Part shown: in pieces, positions 39,768 through 49,366 of the stretch | How positions within the stretch are numbered: the stretch's first letter is position 1 | Layout: each line of letters begins with the position of its first letter | Assembly: GCF_012910905.1 (NCBI RefSeq) | Contig: NZ_WTVN01000011.1 | Span: 1 to 64,000, forward strand | Source of the DNA: Aromatoleum toluvorans | Lineage (GTDB): Bacteria; Pseudomonadota; Gammaproteobacteria; Burkholderiales; Rhodocyclaceae | DNA: 64,000 nt | Direction of reading: 5' to 3' | Made by a program: the position numbers and the translations under genes | The notes under the pieces: generated by a model | What the model was told of the DNA's origin: nothing | Databases searched by the model: none | Seen by the model: the letters and a program-made list of their open reading frames with translations, nothing else

Positions 39768-41435
39768 GTGACCGACAGACAGGCACAAGAACCCGTCGTA
39801 CGCCATTTCAACCAGGTGCTGCTGTGGCCGCTGCGGCTGCTGCCGGTTTCCGACGCCTCCGGCGTCCGCCAGCGCCCGTGGTGGCTGCTGCAGGAAGCGG
39901 GCGACCGCTCGGCGTGGCGCGAGTGCGGGCGCGAGCGCGACCACTTCAGCGAGCGCCACTACCACGAATTCGTCACCTTCCTGCCCTACGTGCAGCGCTT
40001 CCTGTACGGCGACGGCGTGTCGGCAAAGTCGGCCGAAGGCGGCTACGAGGATTCGCCGATGCGCATCTTCGAGCGCCGCGACATCGCCGCCGCGCGCGTC
40101 GCGGTGCGCGAAGGCGACGCGCCGGTGACGCTGGTCGTCAATCAGGTCCGGCTGCATTTCTTCTTCGATGTCGACGTCGTGCTGCTGAAAGTCGCGGTGC
40201 GCGCGGAAAACCTGCCGCTCTCGCTCGCGCAGGAGCTGATGTACCGCTGCGGCCGCGCCTATCCCTCCGGCTGGGAGGAGGGCGGGCGCGCCCTGCACAG
40301 CCTCGCCGCGTTCGAGTGGCTCGCCGCGGACGGCCGCGTGCTCGCGTGCAGCGACGTCGAGCAGCGCGAGCCCTACCTCGCCCATGTGCGCGAGCACCGT
40401 GCTCCGCGCATCGCCGCGCACTGGGCTTTCCTGCTCGAACCGCTGGTGAGCGACCGTTCCGAGCGCGAGGGGGCGCTGCGCTACCGCCAGATCGAGTACT
40501 ACCGCATGCCGCTGATGGCCTACCTCGCGCTCGACGACCCGGCGGCGCTCTCCCGCAACGACTTCATCCGCCTGGGACTGGTGACCGGTGCCCGCCCGCC
40601 GCAGACCGACACCGCCCCGGATGCGATGCCCGACTCCCCGCCCTACGCGGCTGCCCACCTCGCGGACTTCGAGGAGCGCTTCTGCTACGACCGTTTCTGG
40701 TCGGTCAATGGCGCCGCGCCGCACACGCGCTACCTGTGCAGCGGCCATGCGCTGGTCGTCGTCGGCGACGCGCACTCGGCCTATTTCACCAGCCCCGAAT
40801 TCGGCGTGCGCGCGCAGTTCGGGCACCAGCACTTCCTGCTCTTCCTGATCGCGCATTTCCAGAAGGCCGCGCTGCTGATGTTCTCCGACCGCCTCGTCGA
40901 AGCGCTCAAGCGCCTCGAGGTCAGCGACCCGGCCAGCGTGCGCCGCTTCAAGCGCACCATCCGCGCCTGTTTCGAAGGCTTCCTGCGCTTCACGCACCGC
41001 TACTGGTTTCACGAGATCGCCGAACAGGCGCAGGCGCGCACGCTGTTCCGCATGACCGCCGCGCACCTGGAACTCGATCCGCTGTACGCGGAAGTGAAGG
41101 AACGCATCGCCGACATGGACGACTACCTCGCCGCCGACAGCCTGCGGCGCCAGGCCAACACCGTCGTGCGCCTGACCGTCGTGACGGTGTTCGGCCTGAT
41201 CGGTTCGATCACCACCGGCTTCCTCGGCATGAACCTGCTGGCCGAGGCCGAGGCGCCGCTGACGCAGCGGCTCGCGATGTTCGCCGTCGTCGGCGGCACG
41301 ACGGCGGTGCTCACCCTCTACACGATGGCGAAATCCAAGCGCCTGTCGGATTTCCTCGACGCGCTCTCGGACGAGCGCCTGTCGGTGTGGAACAAGGCCA
41401 GGGCGCTTGCAGCCGTGTGGCGGCGGGGAGGGTGA
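39768..41435 (+). CDS. CorA-like divalent-metal transporter
   Basis: A 555-residue protein with a large N-terminal cytosolic domain and two C-terminal TM helices. The first ends in the GMN signature (FLGMNLLAEAE), the selectivity motif of CorA/ZntB channels, followed by the second (LAMFAVVGGTTAVLTLYTM). It is much longer than CorA of E. coli (316), with an extended N-terminal part. Likely function is Mg2+ or other divalent-ion flux. It lies 67 bp after kup. Confidence 0.85.
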   Translation: MTDRQAQEPVVRHFNQVLLWPLRLLPVSDASGVRQRPWWLLQEAGDRSAWRECGRERDHFSERHYHEFVTFLPYVQRFLYGDGVSAKSAEGGYEDSPMRIFERRDIAAARVAVREGDAPVTLVVNQVRLHFFFDVDVVLLKVAVRAENLPLSLAQELMYRCGRAYPSGWEEGGRALHSLAAFEWLAADGRVLACSDVEQREPYLAHVREHRAPRIAAHWAFLLEPLVSDRSEREGALRYRQIEYYRMPLMAYLALDDPAALSRNDFIRLGLVTGARPPQTDTAPDAMPDSPPYAAAHLADFEERFCYDRFWSVNGAAPHTRYLCSGHALVVVGDAHSAYFTSPEFGVRAQFGHQHFLLFLIAHFQKAALLMFSDRLVEALKRLEVSDPASVRRFKRTIRACFEGFLRFTHRYWFHEIAEQAQARTLFRMTAAHLELDPLYAEVKERIADMDDYLAADSLRRQANTVVRLTVVTVFGLIGSITTGFLGMNLLAEAEAPLTQRLAMFAVVGGTTAVLTLYTMAKSKRLSDFLDALSDERLSVWNKARALAAVWRRGG

Positions 41436-41544
41436 TCGCGCGGATTGCGCCGATCGATGCGATTGGCCGTTACAATCTGCGCGCGACGCGTCCGCGTCGT
41501 GCCGGCCCAAGCGTTTCGTGAAGCCTCCAGCCTGAGATAGATCG

Positions 41545-41904
41545 GTGTTCGCCACCGCGCCCGCATCCCGCTCCCGCATCGCCCCGCGCCACTTCGCGTG
41601 GCTGCTGTGGCTCGCCCTGCTGCTGCCCGTCGGGCAGCTGGCGGCGATGGCCCATGCGGTCACGCACAGCGGCGGGGAAGCGACCCGTCAGGCCGAGCGC
41701 GACAAGGGGCTGCCGGAGACCGCGTGCGACCTGTGCCTGATCTCGGTCGCGATCGGCGCCGGCGGCCTGCGCGGCGCGCCGCCCTCCCTGCCGGACCCGG
41801 CCGTCCGCGACGAAATCCCGCAGGCCGCGCTCGACAGTGCACGCCTGCCGCTGGCCGCACGGGCCTACCTCAGCCGCGCACCGCCTTTCTCCGTTCCGCA
41901 CTGA
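41545..41904 (+). CDS. Hypothetical exported protein upstream of metal-uptake genes
   Basis: A 119-residue protein from a GTG start with an N-terminal hydrophobic segment (FAWLLWLALLLPVGQLAAMA), so it is probably exported or anchored. After it come MAHAVTHSGGEA, with two His, and ACDLCLISV, a CxxC. These His and Cys residues look suitable for binding a metal ion. No recognised family. It lies 86 bp before the porin and forms a unit with it, the binding protein and the permease, so it may be part of metal uptake (inference). Confidence 0.6.
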   Translation: MFATAPASRSRIAPRHFAWLLWLALLLPVGQLAAMAHAVTHSGGEATRQAERDKGLPETACDLCLISVAIGAGGLRGAPPSLPDPAVRDEIPQAALDSARLPLAARAYLSRAPPFSVPH

Positions 41905-41990
41905 TCGTTGCCGCCTGCGCCTGCCCGCCGTGACTGCCCGCCGTGACTGCGGGCGGGCGTGCTTCGACATTCCTGCTGGAGAAAGAACCC

Positions 41991-43436
41991 ATGCACAAGC
42001 TTTTCCCGGCGAGCCTCGCGCTCGCGCTGGCCGCGCCTGCCTGCGCGCTGGCTGCCCCGCCGTCCCCCGCTACCTCGTCCCCCTCGACCTCATCCTCTGG
42101 TGCCGCATCCGACCTTGCCGCGCTGCGCCAGGAAATCGACGCGCTGCGCACCGCCTACGAGGCCCGCCTGCAGGCGATGGAACAGCGCCTCAAGGCCGCC
42201 GAAGCGGCCGCCGCGGCTACCCCCGCGGCAGCTCCCGCGGTCGCCGGCAACGCCACGACCGCGCCGGTCGCAAACGTGCCGCCCCCGGCCGTTTCCGCCG
42301 CAGGCGGCGGTGCCAACGCCTTCAATCCGGCGATCTCGCTGATCCTGTCGGGCCTGTACACGCGCACCTCGAAGGATCCCGAAAACTTCGCCATCACCGG
42401 CTTCCAGCTGCCTGGCGACGCCGAGGTCGGGCCCGGAACGCGCGGCCTCAGTCTCGCCGAAACCGAACTCGGCCTGTCCGCCAGCATCGACCCGTGGTGG
42501 CGCGGCGCGGCTGCGATCGCGCTGCACCCGGACAATGAAGTGTCGGTCGAGGAGGCCTTCGTGCAGACGACTGCACTCGGAAACGGCTTCTCGCTGAAAG
42601 CCGGCCGCTTCTTCTCCGGCGTCGGCTACCTCAACCCGCAGCACGCGCACACCTGGGATTTCGTCGACAACCCGCTCGCCTACCAGGCGATGCTCGGCAC
42701 GCAGTTCGGCGACGACGGCCTGCAGCTCAACTGGCTCGCGCCGACCGACCAGTACCTCGAACTCGGCGCCGAAGTCGGGCGCGGCCGCAGCTTCCCGGGC
42801 ACCGACACCTCGCGCAACGGCGCCGGCATGGTCGCGCTGACCGCGCACACCGGCGGCGACATCGGCGCGAGCCACAGCTGGCGCGCGGGGCTGTCGCTGC
42901 TGCATGCGAAGGCGGCCGACCAGGAACTCGACGCGATCGATGCGGTTGGTAACGCCGTCACCAACGCCTTCAGCGGCAAGACGCGCGTGTGGATCGCCGA
43001 CGCCGTGTGGAAATGGGCGCCGAACGGCAACGCGACGCGCACCAACTTCAAACTGCAGGGCGAATACCTGCGCAGCACGCGCGACGGCGACCTGGTCTAC
43101 GACGTTGGCAACACCGACAGCAGCGGCAGCTTCCGCGTCGTCCAGTCCGGCTGGTACCTGCAGGGCATCTGGCAGTTCATGCCGGGCTGGCGCGTCGGTC
43201 TGCGCACCGAACGCCTCGACGCCGGTTCGCCCCGCTTCGACGGCAGCGCGCTGGCCTTCGGCGACAGCACCTTCCACCCGCACAAGAACAGCCTGATGCT
43301 CGACTACAACCCGAGCGAGTTCTCGCGCGTGCGCCTGCAGTTCGCGCAGGACCACTCGCGCGACGGCGTCACCGACAACCAGTTCTTCGTGCAGTACCAG
43401 ATGAGCCTCGGCGCGCACGGCGCGCACAGCTACTGA
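41991..43436 (+). CDS. Outer-membrane porin-like protein of the metal-uptake cluster
   Basis: A 481-residue protein with a signal peptide (MHKLFPASLALALAAPACALA), an N-terminal coiled-coil segment (DLAALRQEIDALRTAYEARL) and an Ala/Pro linker, then a long beta-rich region ending NQFFVQYQMSLGAHGAHSY, whose terminal residues HSY resemble a barrel-closing signal. It resembles porins of zinc-regulated loci that let metal ions through the outer membrane. A GGAGA site is 9 bases before the ATG. It precedes a Zn/Mn binding protein by 26 bp. Confidence 0.75.
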   Translation: MHKLFPASLALALAAPACALAAPPSPATSSPSTSSSGAASDLAALRQEIDALRTAYEARLQAMEQRLKAAEAAAAATPAAAPAVAGNATTAPVANVPPPAVSAAGGGANAFNPAISLILSGLYTRTSKDPENFAITGFQLPGDAEVGPGTRGLSLAETELGLSASIDPWWRGAAAIALHPDNEVSVEEAFVQTTALGNGFSLKAGRFFSGVGYLNPQHAHTWDFVDNPLAYQAMLGTQFGDDGLQLNWLAPTDQYLELGAEVGRGRSFPGTDTSRNGAGMVALTAHTGGDIGASHSWRAGLSLLHAKAADQELDAIDAVGNAVTNAFSGKTRVWIADAVWKWAPNGNATRTNFKLQGEYLRSTRDGDLVYDVGNTDSSGSFRVVQSGWYLQGIWQFMPGWRVGLRTERLDAGSPRFDGSALAFGDSTFHPHKNSLMLDYNPSEFSRVRLQFAQDHSRDGVTDNQFFVQYQMSLGAHGAHSY

Positions 43437-43462
43437 TGCGCGCATCGGTGCAGGAGAAAACC

Positions 43463-44380
43463 ATGATGAATCGCAAGACCTTCTTTGCCCTGCTGGCCGC
43501 GCCGCTGGTGCTGCTCGCGAACCCCGCCGACGCGGCGCTGCGCGTCTTCGCCTGCGAACCCGAGTGGGGGGCGCTCGCCGAGGAGCTCGGTGGCAACCTC
43601 GTCGAGGTGTGGGTCGCCACGACCGCACTGCAGGATCCGCACCAGATCCAGGCCAAGCCCAGCCTGATCGCGCGCGCGCGCAACGCCGACCTCGTCGTAT
43701 GCACCGGCGCCGAGCTGGAGATCGGCTGGCTGCCGGTGCTGCTGCAGCAGTCGGGCAACGCCAAGGTGCAGGCCGGCCAGCCGGGCAATTTCGCCGCCGC
43801 CGACTACGTGCGCAAGCTCGACGTGCCCGGCCAGCTCGACCGCGCGCAGGGCGACGTCCATGCCGCCGGCAATCCCCACATCCAGACCGACCCGCGCAAC
43901 ATCGCCCAGGTCGCCACCGCCCTCGGCACCCGTCTGCAGCAGGTCGACCCGGCCCACGCTGCCGACTACGCCAAACGCCAGGCCGACTTCGCGCAGCGCT
44001 GGCAGCAGGCGATGACGCGCTGGAACACCCAGGCGGCGCCGCTCAGGGGCGCGCCGGTGGTGTCGCAGCACAAGGCCTTCACCTATCTGTATGACTGGCT
44101 CGGCCTGAAGGAAGTCGCGGTGCTCGAACCCAAGCCCGGCGTCGAGCCGACCGCGTCGCACCTGCAGGGCGTGCTGTCGACGCTGAAAGGCACGCCGGTG
44201 CGCATGGTGATCCATGCCGCGTACCAGGACTCGCGCCCGTCCGACTGGCTCACGACCAACGCCGGCGTGCCCGCGGTGAAGCTGCCTTTCACGGTCGGCG
44301 GCACCGACGGCGCGAAGGACCTCTTCGGCCTCTTCGACGACACCGTCGCCCGCCTGCTCGCCGCGGGAGGCAAGCGATGA
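43463..44380 (+). CDS. ZnuA-like metal ABC transporter binding protein
   Basis: A 305-residue periplasmic binding protein of the cluster-9 (ZnuA/TroA) family. It has a signal peptide ending NPADA and the metal-ligand histidines in DPHQIQAKPS, GNPHIQTDPRN and VVSQHKAFTY, with a final Asp region in GGTDGAKDLF. It binds Zn2+ or Mn2+ for import by the permease encoded next. The second ATG at 43466 is equally possible. It overlaps the permease gene by 4 bases (ATGA). Confidence 0.9.
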   Translation: MMNRKTFFALLAAPLVLLANPADAALRVFACEPEWGALAEELGGNLVEVWVATTALQDPHQIQAKPSLIARARNADLVVCTGAELEIGWLPVLLQQSGNAKVQAGQPGNFAAADYVRKLDVPGQLDRAQGDVHAAGNPHIQTDPRNIAQVATALGTRLQQVDPAHAADYAKRQADFAQRWQQAMTRWNTQAAPLRGAPVVSQHKAFTYLYDWLGLKEVAVLEPKPGVEPTASHLQGVLSTLKGTPVRMVIHAAYQDSRPSDWLTTNAGVPAVKLPFTVGGTDGAKDLFGLFDDTVARLLAAGGKR

Positions 44381-45183
44381 ACTGGGGCGCGCTCGACTGG
44401 GGCATCCTCGGGCCGGCGCTCGTCGCCGGCCTGCTGGTGCTCGCGACGCACGTGCCGCTGGGCACGCAGGTGCTCGACCGCGGCATCGTCTTCATCGACC
44501 TCGCGATCGCGCAGATCGCCGGGCTCGGCGTGATCGCCGCCGACGCGCTCGGCATGCCGGAGGGCGGCGTCGCGGTGCAGGCCGCCGCGGTGACCGCCGC
44601 ATTGCTCGGCGCGCTGCTGCTCACGTGGACCGAACGGCGCGCGCCGCGCCAGCAGGAGGCGCTGATCGGCGTGATGTTCATCCTCGCCGCCTGCGCCGGC
44701 ATCCTGCTGCTGGCGGGCAACCCGCACGGCGGCGAGCACCTGAAGGACCTGCTGGTCGGGCAGATCCTGTGGGTCGGCACGTCGCAGCTCGCGTGGCTCG
44801 CCGCGGTGACGGCGCTGCTCGTCGTGGCGATGGCACTCGGCTGGGTGCGGCGTCTCGGCCGCTTCGGCTTCTACGCCGCGTTCGCGCTGGCGGTGACGGC
44901 TTCCGTGCAGCTCGTCGGCGTGTATCTCGTGTTTTCGAGCCTGATCATCCCGGCGCTCGGCACGCGCGCGCACTACGGCGCGCGGCGCCACGTCGTCGCC
45001 TACGTGCTCGGCGCGCTCGGCTACGCGCTGGGGCTGGCGCTGTCGGCGGTGTTCGATCTGCCCTCGGGCGCGGTGATCGTATGGACGCTCGCCGCATGCG
45101 CGCTGGTCGGTGCACTGGCGGCGCGGCCGCGCGAGGAGGGGGTGGCGCTGCGGGAGGCCGCGGGGCATCCGGGCGAGCGCTGA
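44377..45183 (+). CDS. ZnuB-like metal ABC transporter permease
   Basis: A 268-residue permease of the ABC-3 (ZnuB/TroC) type with about eight TM helices; the motif LVGVYLVFSSLIIPAL lies where the family puts its ATPase-contact region. It imports Zn2+ or Mn2+ with the preceding binding protein. No ATPase gene (znuC) lies in this unit; the next gene runs the other way, so a partner ATPase must be encoded elsewhere. Confidence 0.9.
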   Translation: MNWGALDWGILGPALVAGLLVLATHVPLGTQVLDRGIVFIDLAIAQIAGLGVIAADALGMPEGGVAVQAAAVTAALLGALLLTWTERRAPRQQEALIGVMFILAACAGILLLAGNPHGGEHLKDLLVGQILWVGTSQLAWLAAVTALLVVAMALGWVRRLGRFGFYAAFALAVTASVQLVGVYLVFSSLIIPALGTRAHYGARRHVVAYVLGALGYALGLALSAVFDLPSGAVIVWTLAACALVGALAARPREEGVALREAAGHPGER

Positions 45184-45193
45184 GGCGCTCCCG

Positions 45194-45931
45194 CTACTCC
45201 CAGCCGACCTGCGCCGCGAACAGGTAGCCCGCGCCGTAGACGGTCTTGATCAGCTTCGGGTTGTGCGGATCGTCGCCGAGCTTGCGGCGCAGGCGCGAGA
45301 TGCGCACGTCGATGCTGCGGTCGAAGGGATCGACGTCGCGCTCGCCGAGCAGCTGCTCGCGGCTGAGGATCTTGTTCGGGCGGCGCACCAGCGTCAGCAG
45401 CAGGCCGGCTTCGGCGGACGACAGGCCGGTCTCGCTGCCGTCGGCGTGCACCAGCGAGTGGCGCCCGGTGTCGAAGCGCCAGTCGCCGAAGCGCGCGACG
45501 CTGCGCTCCGGCGGCGTCGCGTCGCCGGGCGCCTCGGGCGCGGCCGGACGCATGTAGCGGCGCAGGATGGAGCGCACGCGCGCGACCAGTTCGCGCGGCT
45601 CGAAGGGCTTGACGATGTAGTCGTCGGCGCCCAGTTCGAGGCCCAGCACGCGGTCGGTGAGGTCGTTGCGCCCGGTCAGGATCAGGACTGCGCAGGGGCT
45701 GCCGTCCTGCAGTTCGCGCACCACCTGCATGCCGTCCATGTCGGGCAGGCCGAGGTCGACGATCACGAGGTCGGGCGAGGTTTCGCGCGCACGCACGAGC
45801 AGGTCGCGCCCGGTGCGCAGGTGTTCGCTGCGGAAACCGTAGCCGGCCAGTGCGTTGCAGATGATGCGGGCGATGTCGGGCTCGTCTTCCAGCACGAGGA
45901 TCAGCGGTGGCGAAGTCTCTTGGCCGGTCAT
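45194..45931 (-). CDS. OmpR-family response regulator
   Basis: A 245-residue regulator: receiver with VLEDEPDIAR, phospho-Asp in LVIVDLGLPDM and switch Lys in YIVKPFEPRE, and a winged-helix domain ending TVYGAGYLFAAQVGWE. It overlaps the hybrid kinase gene by 4 bases (ATGA) and is certainly co-expressed with it. It resembles the TorR/ArcA-like subgroup. Targets cannot be named; the divergent metal-ABC cluster could be one. Confidence 0.93.
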   Translation of the reverse strand: MTGQETSPPLILVLEDEPDIARIICNALAGYGFRSEHLRTGRDLLVRARETSPDLVIVDLGLPDMDGMQVVRELQDGSPCAVLILTGRNDLTDRVLGLELGADDYIVKPFEPRELVARVRSILRRYMRPAAPEAPGDATPPERSVARFGDWRFDTGRHSLVHADGSETGLSSAEAGLLLTLVRRPNKILSREQLLGERDVDPFDRSIDVRISRLRRKLGDDPHNPKLIKTVYGAGYLFAAQVGWE

Positions 45932-48036
45932 CGGTCGGGGGCTTCCTCTCTCGGGGTGGGCGCGGTCGTCGGGTGTTCCAGCAGCTGATCGAGCGCGACG
46001 GCGAGCGCGGCCTGGTCGAAGGGCTTGCGCAGCACGGGCACGTCGAGCTCGGCGGTGCCGGCGAGCGCATTGTCGCTCGCGTAGCCGGTGATCATGAGGA
46101 TGGGCATGTCCGGACGCAAGGCGCGCGTGCGCGTCACGAGCTCGCGGCCGCCGATGCCGCCGGGCATGATCGTGTCGGTGACGAGGACCGCGATGTCGGA
46201 CACCGCCTCGAGCAGCAGCCAGGCTTCGACGCCGTCGGCGGCCTCGATCACCGTGTGGCCCAGCGCGGTGAGCTGCAGGCGGATGACGCGCCGCACCTCG
46301 GGCTCGTCCTCGACCAGCAGCACGGGGCCGGACACGCTGCGGCCCGCGCCCACCGCCACGGCCGCGCCCTGCTCGTCGGGTGTCGCCGGCGCTTGCGCGC
46401 GCGGCAGCACGAAGGTGACCGTCGTGCCCTTGCCCGGCGTGCTGCGGATGCGGATGTTGCCGCCGGACTGGCGAACGAAGCCGTACACCATCGCGAGGCC
46501 CAGCCCGCTGCCGCGCCCGAAGGGCTTGGTCGTGAAGAAGGGCTCGAACAGGCGTGGCAGCAGCTCCGGTGCGATGCCGCTGCCGGTGTCGGTGACGTCG
46601 ATCTGCACGTAGTCGCCCGCCGGCAGTTCCACGAGCGCGGCGACGCCCTCGTCGATGCGGCGTTCGCCGATCGCAATCGTCAGGTCGCCGCCGTCGGGCA
46701 TCGCGTCGCGCGCATTGAGCGCGAGGTTCAGCAGCGCGTTCTCCAGCTGGTGTGCATCGACGAAGGCATGCAGCGGCGCCGGCGGCGCCTGCGTGTGCAG
46801 GCGCACGTTCTCGGTCAGCGAGCGGGCGAGCAGTTGCGCCATGTCCTGCACCAGCGCGCCGACCTCGACCGCGCGCGGCTCCAGCGTCTGCCCGCGCGAG
46901 AAGGTCAGCAGGCGCTTGATGAGTTCCGCCCCGCGGCGCGCGGCGTGCAGCGCCGGGTCGAGGTGCTCCGCGAGCGCGCCGGGCGCGACTTGCGACTGCA
47001 GCGCCGAGAGGTTGCCGATGATGATCGTCAGCAGGTTGTTGAAGTCGTGCGCGAGCCCGCCGGTGAGCTGGCCCACGGCCTCCATCTTCTGCGCCTGGAT
47101 CAGCGCCGCCTGGCTCGCCTTCTGCTCGGTGATGTCGGTCGACAGCACGAAATAGCCCTGCACCGCGCCCTGGGCCGACATCTCCGGCACGATCACGCTG
47201 CGCGCATGCGCCATGCGGCCGTTGGCGAGCTTGCGCGCGTATTCGTAGCTGACGCGCTCGCCGCGGTCGACGATCGCCAGCTGCTTCACGACGAGCGGAT
47301 AAAGCTCGGCGCCGAACACGCTCGCGATGCTGCGCCCGACGATCTCCTCCTTCGTCAGTCCGAACCACTCCGCGTAGCCGCGGTTCGCGAACTGGTACAC
47401 CTCGTCGCGTCCGACGTAGGCGATCAGCGCCGGGATCGAGTCGATGATGGTCTTGAGCTTCTCCTCGCTGTGGCGCAGCGCGCCGGCGATCTGGTCGATC
47501 TCGGCATTGGCGCGGGCGAGGCAGGCATTGGCGTTCTCAAGTTCCTGCGTGCGTGCCCTGACGCGGGCTTCGAGCTCGAGATTCTGCTCGTGGATCACCT
47601 GTTCGGCGCGCCGCTGCTCGGTGATGTCGGTCCACAGCGAGACGAAGCCGAGGTTGGGGATCGGCACGCCGCGGATCGCGAGGATCTTGCCGTTCGGCCG
47701 TTCGCGCTCGGCATAGTGCGGCAGGAAGGCGCGCGCCGCCGCGAGCCGTTCGGCGACGAGCCGGTCGACGTCGCCGTCGCCGTATTCGCCGCGCTCGGCG
47801 TTGAAGCGCGCGAACTCCTCGAACGGGGTACCGACGCGCACCATGCTCTCGGGAAAATCGAGCAGCCGCAGCATCGCCTTGTTCCAGGTGACGAGCTTCG
47901 GCGTCGCATCGAACACCGCGATGGCCTGGTCGAGGAGGTCGAGGCCGGCGAGCAGCAGGTCGTAGCGCCGCAGCTCGTGCGAAGACATGCGCGGCGGCGG
48001 TTTGCTGCTCTCGGGCGGTGGCGGGTTACGGAGCAT
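45928..48036 (-). CDS. Hybrid sensor histidine kinase (PAS-7/PAS-HisKA-HATPase-receiver)
   Basis: A 702-residue soluble kinase: a PAS-like region at residues 25-140, a coiled coil, a second PAS at about 190-310, a HisKA domain with phospho-His in LAHDFNNLLT, an ATPase with LNLALNARDAMPDGG and GRGSGLGLAM, and a C-terminal receiver with LLVEDEPEVRR and VTDTIMPGG. No TM segment is seen, so it senses an internal signal. The LAHDFNNLL form of the H-box is the NtrB-like kinase type that often has an attached receiver. Confidence 0.92.
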   Translation of the reverse strand: MLRNPPPPESSKPPPRMSSHELRRYDLLLAGLDLLDQAIAVFDATPKLVTWNKAMLRLLDFPESMVRVGTPFEEFARFNAERGEYGDGDVDRLVAERLAAARAFLPHYAERERPNGKILAIRGVPIPNLGFVSLWTDITEQRRAEQVIHEQNLELEARVRARTQELENANACLARANAEIDQIAGALRHSEEKLKTIIDSIPALIAYVGRDEVYQFANRGYAEWFGLTKEEIVGRSIASVFGAELYPLVVKQLAIVDRGERVSYEYARKLANGRMAHARSVIVPEMSAQGAVQGYFVLSTDITEQKASQAALIQAQKMEAVGQLTGGLAHDFNNLLTIIIGNLSALQSQVAPGALAEHLDPALHAARRGAELIKRLLTFSRGQTLEPRAVEVGALVQDMAQLLARSLTENVRLHTQAPPAPLHAFVDAHQLENALLNLALNARDAMPDGGDLTIAIGERRIDEGVAALVELPAGDYVQIDVTDTGSGIAPELLPRLFEPFFTTKPFGRGSGLGLAMVYGFVRQSGGNIRIRSTPGKGTTVTFVLPRAQAPATPDEQGAAVAVGAGRSVSGPVLLVEDEPEVRRVIRLQLTALGHTVIEAADGVEAWLLLEAVSDIAVLVTDTIMPGGIGGRELVTRTRALRPDMPILMITGYASDNALAGTAELDVPVLRKPFDQAALAVALDQLLEHPTTAPTPREEAPDR

Positions 48037-48123
48037 CGGGCGGGTCTCTCGGCGGCGTCTGCACCATTCTAGAGCAGGACATGGTGATGGAAACGGATAT
48101 GCCCGCGCCCGCGTGACGACGCC

Positions 48124-49215
48124 CTAGGGGCGGCGGCTGCCCGATTGATGCTGCAGCTGCTGGCGGAAGCGTTCGGGCGACAGCCCCGTCCACGACACAC
48201 AGGCGCGGTAGAAGGCGGAGGTATCCGCATAACCCAGTTCGGCCGCGATCGCGGCGACCGGCTGCTGCGTCTTGGTCAGCCGCGACAACGCGATGTCGCG
48301 CCGCAGCGCGTCCTTGATCGAGCGGAAGGTCGCGCCCTCATCGTCGAGGCGGCGGTGCAGCGTGCGCGGCGAGAGATGCAGGCGCGCGGCGACGTCTTCC
48401 AGCGCGAGGCTTTCCGGCAATGCGTCGCGCAGCAGGTCGCGCACCCGCAGCACCATGTCGCGGTCGCGCCGGTACAGCATCGTGATCTTGCCCGGCGCAC
48501 CGATCAGGAAGGCCTTTAGCGCGGCCTCGTCGCGCCGTACCGGCAGGTCGAGCAGGTTGTCGCGCAGGCGGGCGACCAGCGTGCCGGCGTCGAAGTAGGA
48601 ATGTTCGGTGTAGACGAGCGCATAGTCGTCGGCGTGCGCCGGGCGCGGGTAGGGGAAATGCACCGAGTCGAGCGCGAGGCCGCGGCCGACGAGCCAGCAC
48701 GACACCGCGTGGATCAGGCGCAGCAGCCATTCGAACGCGAACACGCGCGCCGGGTCGCCGCGCCAGTCGGTGAGGCGCCGCGTCTCCGAGATGCGCAGTT
48801 CGGCGCGCTCGTCGTCGGGGTCCTCCGCGCGGCGCACGCTCACCGCCATGTCGGGCAGGACGATGCGCAGGAAGCGCGCCGCGCGCTCGAGCGCATCGCC
48901 CAGCGTCGCCGCGCCGAGCATGCCGCGGCACAGGAACTCGAAGCTGCCGCAGCGCATCGGCTGTCCAAATAGCGCGAAGCCCTCGTCGTCGAGCGCGCGC
49001 GTGATGTCGTTGTAGAGCCGCGCGTAGCGGTCGATCGGCACCCGCGTGGCGGGGTCTGCAAGGTCGATGCCCGCGGCGGCGAGGAAGGGGGCGGCGTCGC
49101 GGCCCCGGCGCGGCAGGCCGGCGAGCATGCCGGTCACGAACCCCATCGCCACGGTCGCGCGCTTCGGGCGAAGCGGCGCTGCGTCGGCAGCAGAGGGCGG
49201 TAGCGTTGCGGGCAT
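48124..49215 (-). CDS. AraC-family transcriptional regulator
   Basis: A 363-residue regulator with an N-terminal ligand-binding domain of the arabinose-binding type ([40 protein letters not shown]) and a C-terminal AraC HTH pair ([20 protein letters not shown] and [20 protein letters not shown]). It is divergent from icmF with 151 bp between the starts, so it is the likely regulator of icmF, though the effector is unknown. The ATG at 49215 is preferred over upstream starts that would run into the intergenic space. Confidence 0.88.
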   Translation of the reverse strand: MPATLPPSAADAAPLRPKRATVAMGFVTGMLAGLPRRGRDAAPFLAAAGIDLADPATRVPIDRYARLYNDITRALDDEGFALFGQPMRCGSFEFLCRGMLGAATLGDALERAARFLRIVLPDMAVSVRRAEDPDDERAELRISETRRLTDWRGDPARVFAFEWLLRLIHAVSCWLVGRGLALDSVHFPYPRPAHADDYALVYTEHSYFDAGTLVARLRDNLLDLPVRRDEAALKAFLIGAPGKITMLYRRDRDMVLRVRDLLRDALPESLALEDVAARLHLSPRTLHRRLDDEGATFRSIKDALRRDIALSRLTKTQQPVAAIAAELGYADTSAFYRACVSWTGLSPERFRQQLQHQSGSRRP

Positions 49216-49262
49216 GCGGACCTGTTCGGGGCGGGTGGCGAGCGATTGGCGGATTTTGCACG

Positions 49263-49283
49263 ATTGTCGTCGGCACGCACAAT
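49263..49283. promoter_or_regulatory. Inverted repeat in the araC-icmF gap (possible operator)
   Basis: ATTGT (49263-49267) and ACAAT (49279-49283) form a short inverted repeat with 11 bases between. It lies in the 151-bp divergent gap, 84 bp before icmF and about 50 bp from the regulator start, a reasonable spot for an operator. The arms are only five bases, so chance is possible. Confidence 0.3.
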
Positions 49284-49366
49284 GGAAATCGCCCCGTCGG
49301 CCTTCTACCATTAAGCCCACAAACATGACCGAGCGCCGCCCGGGCGCCAACCAGAGGGAAGAAGGC

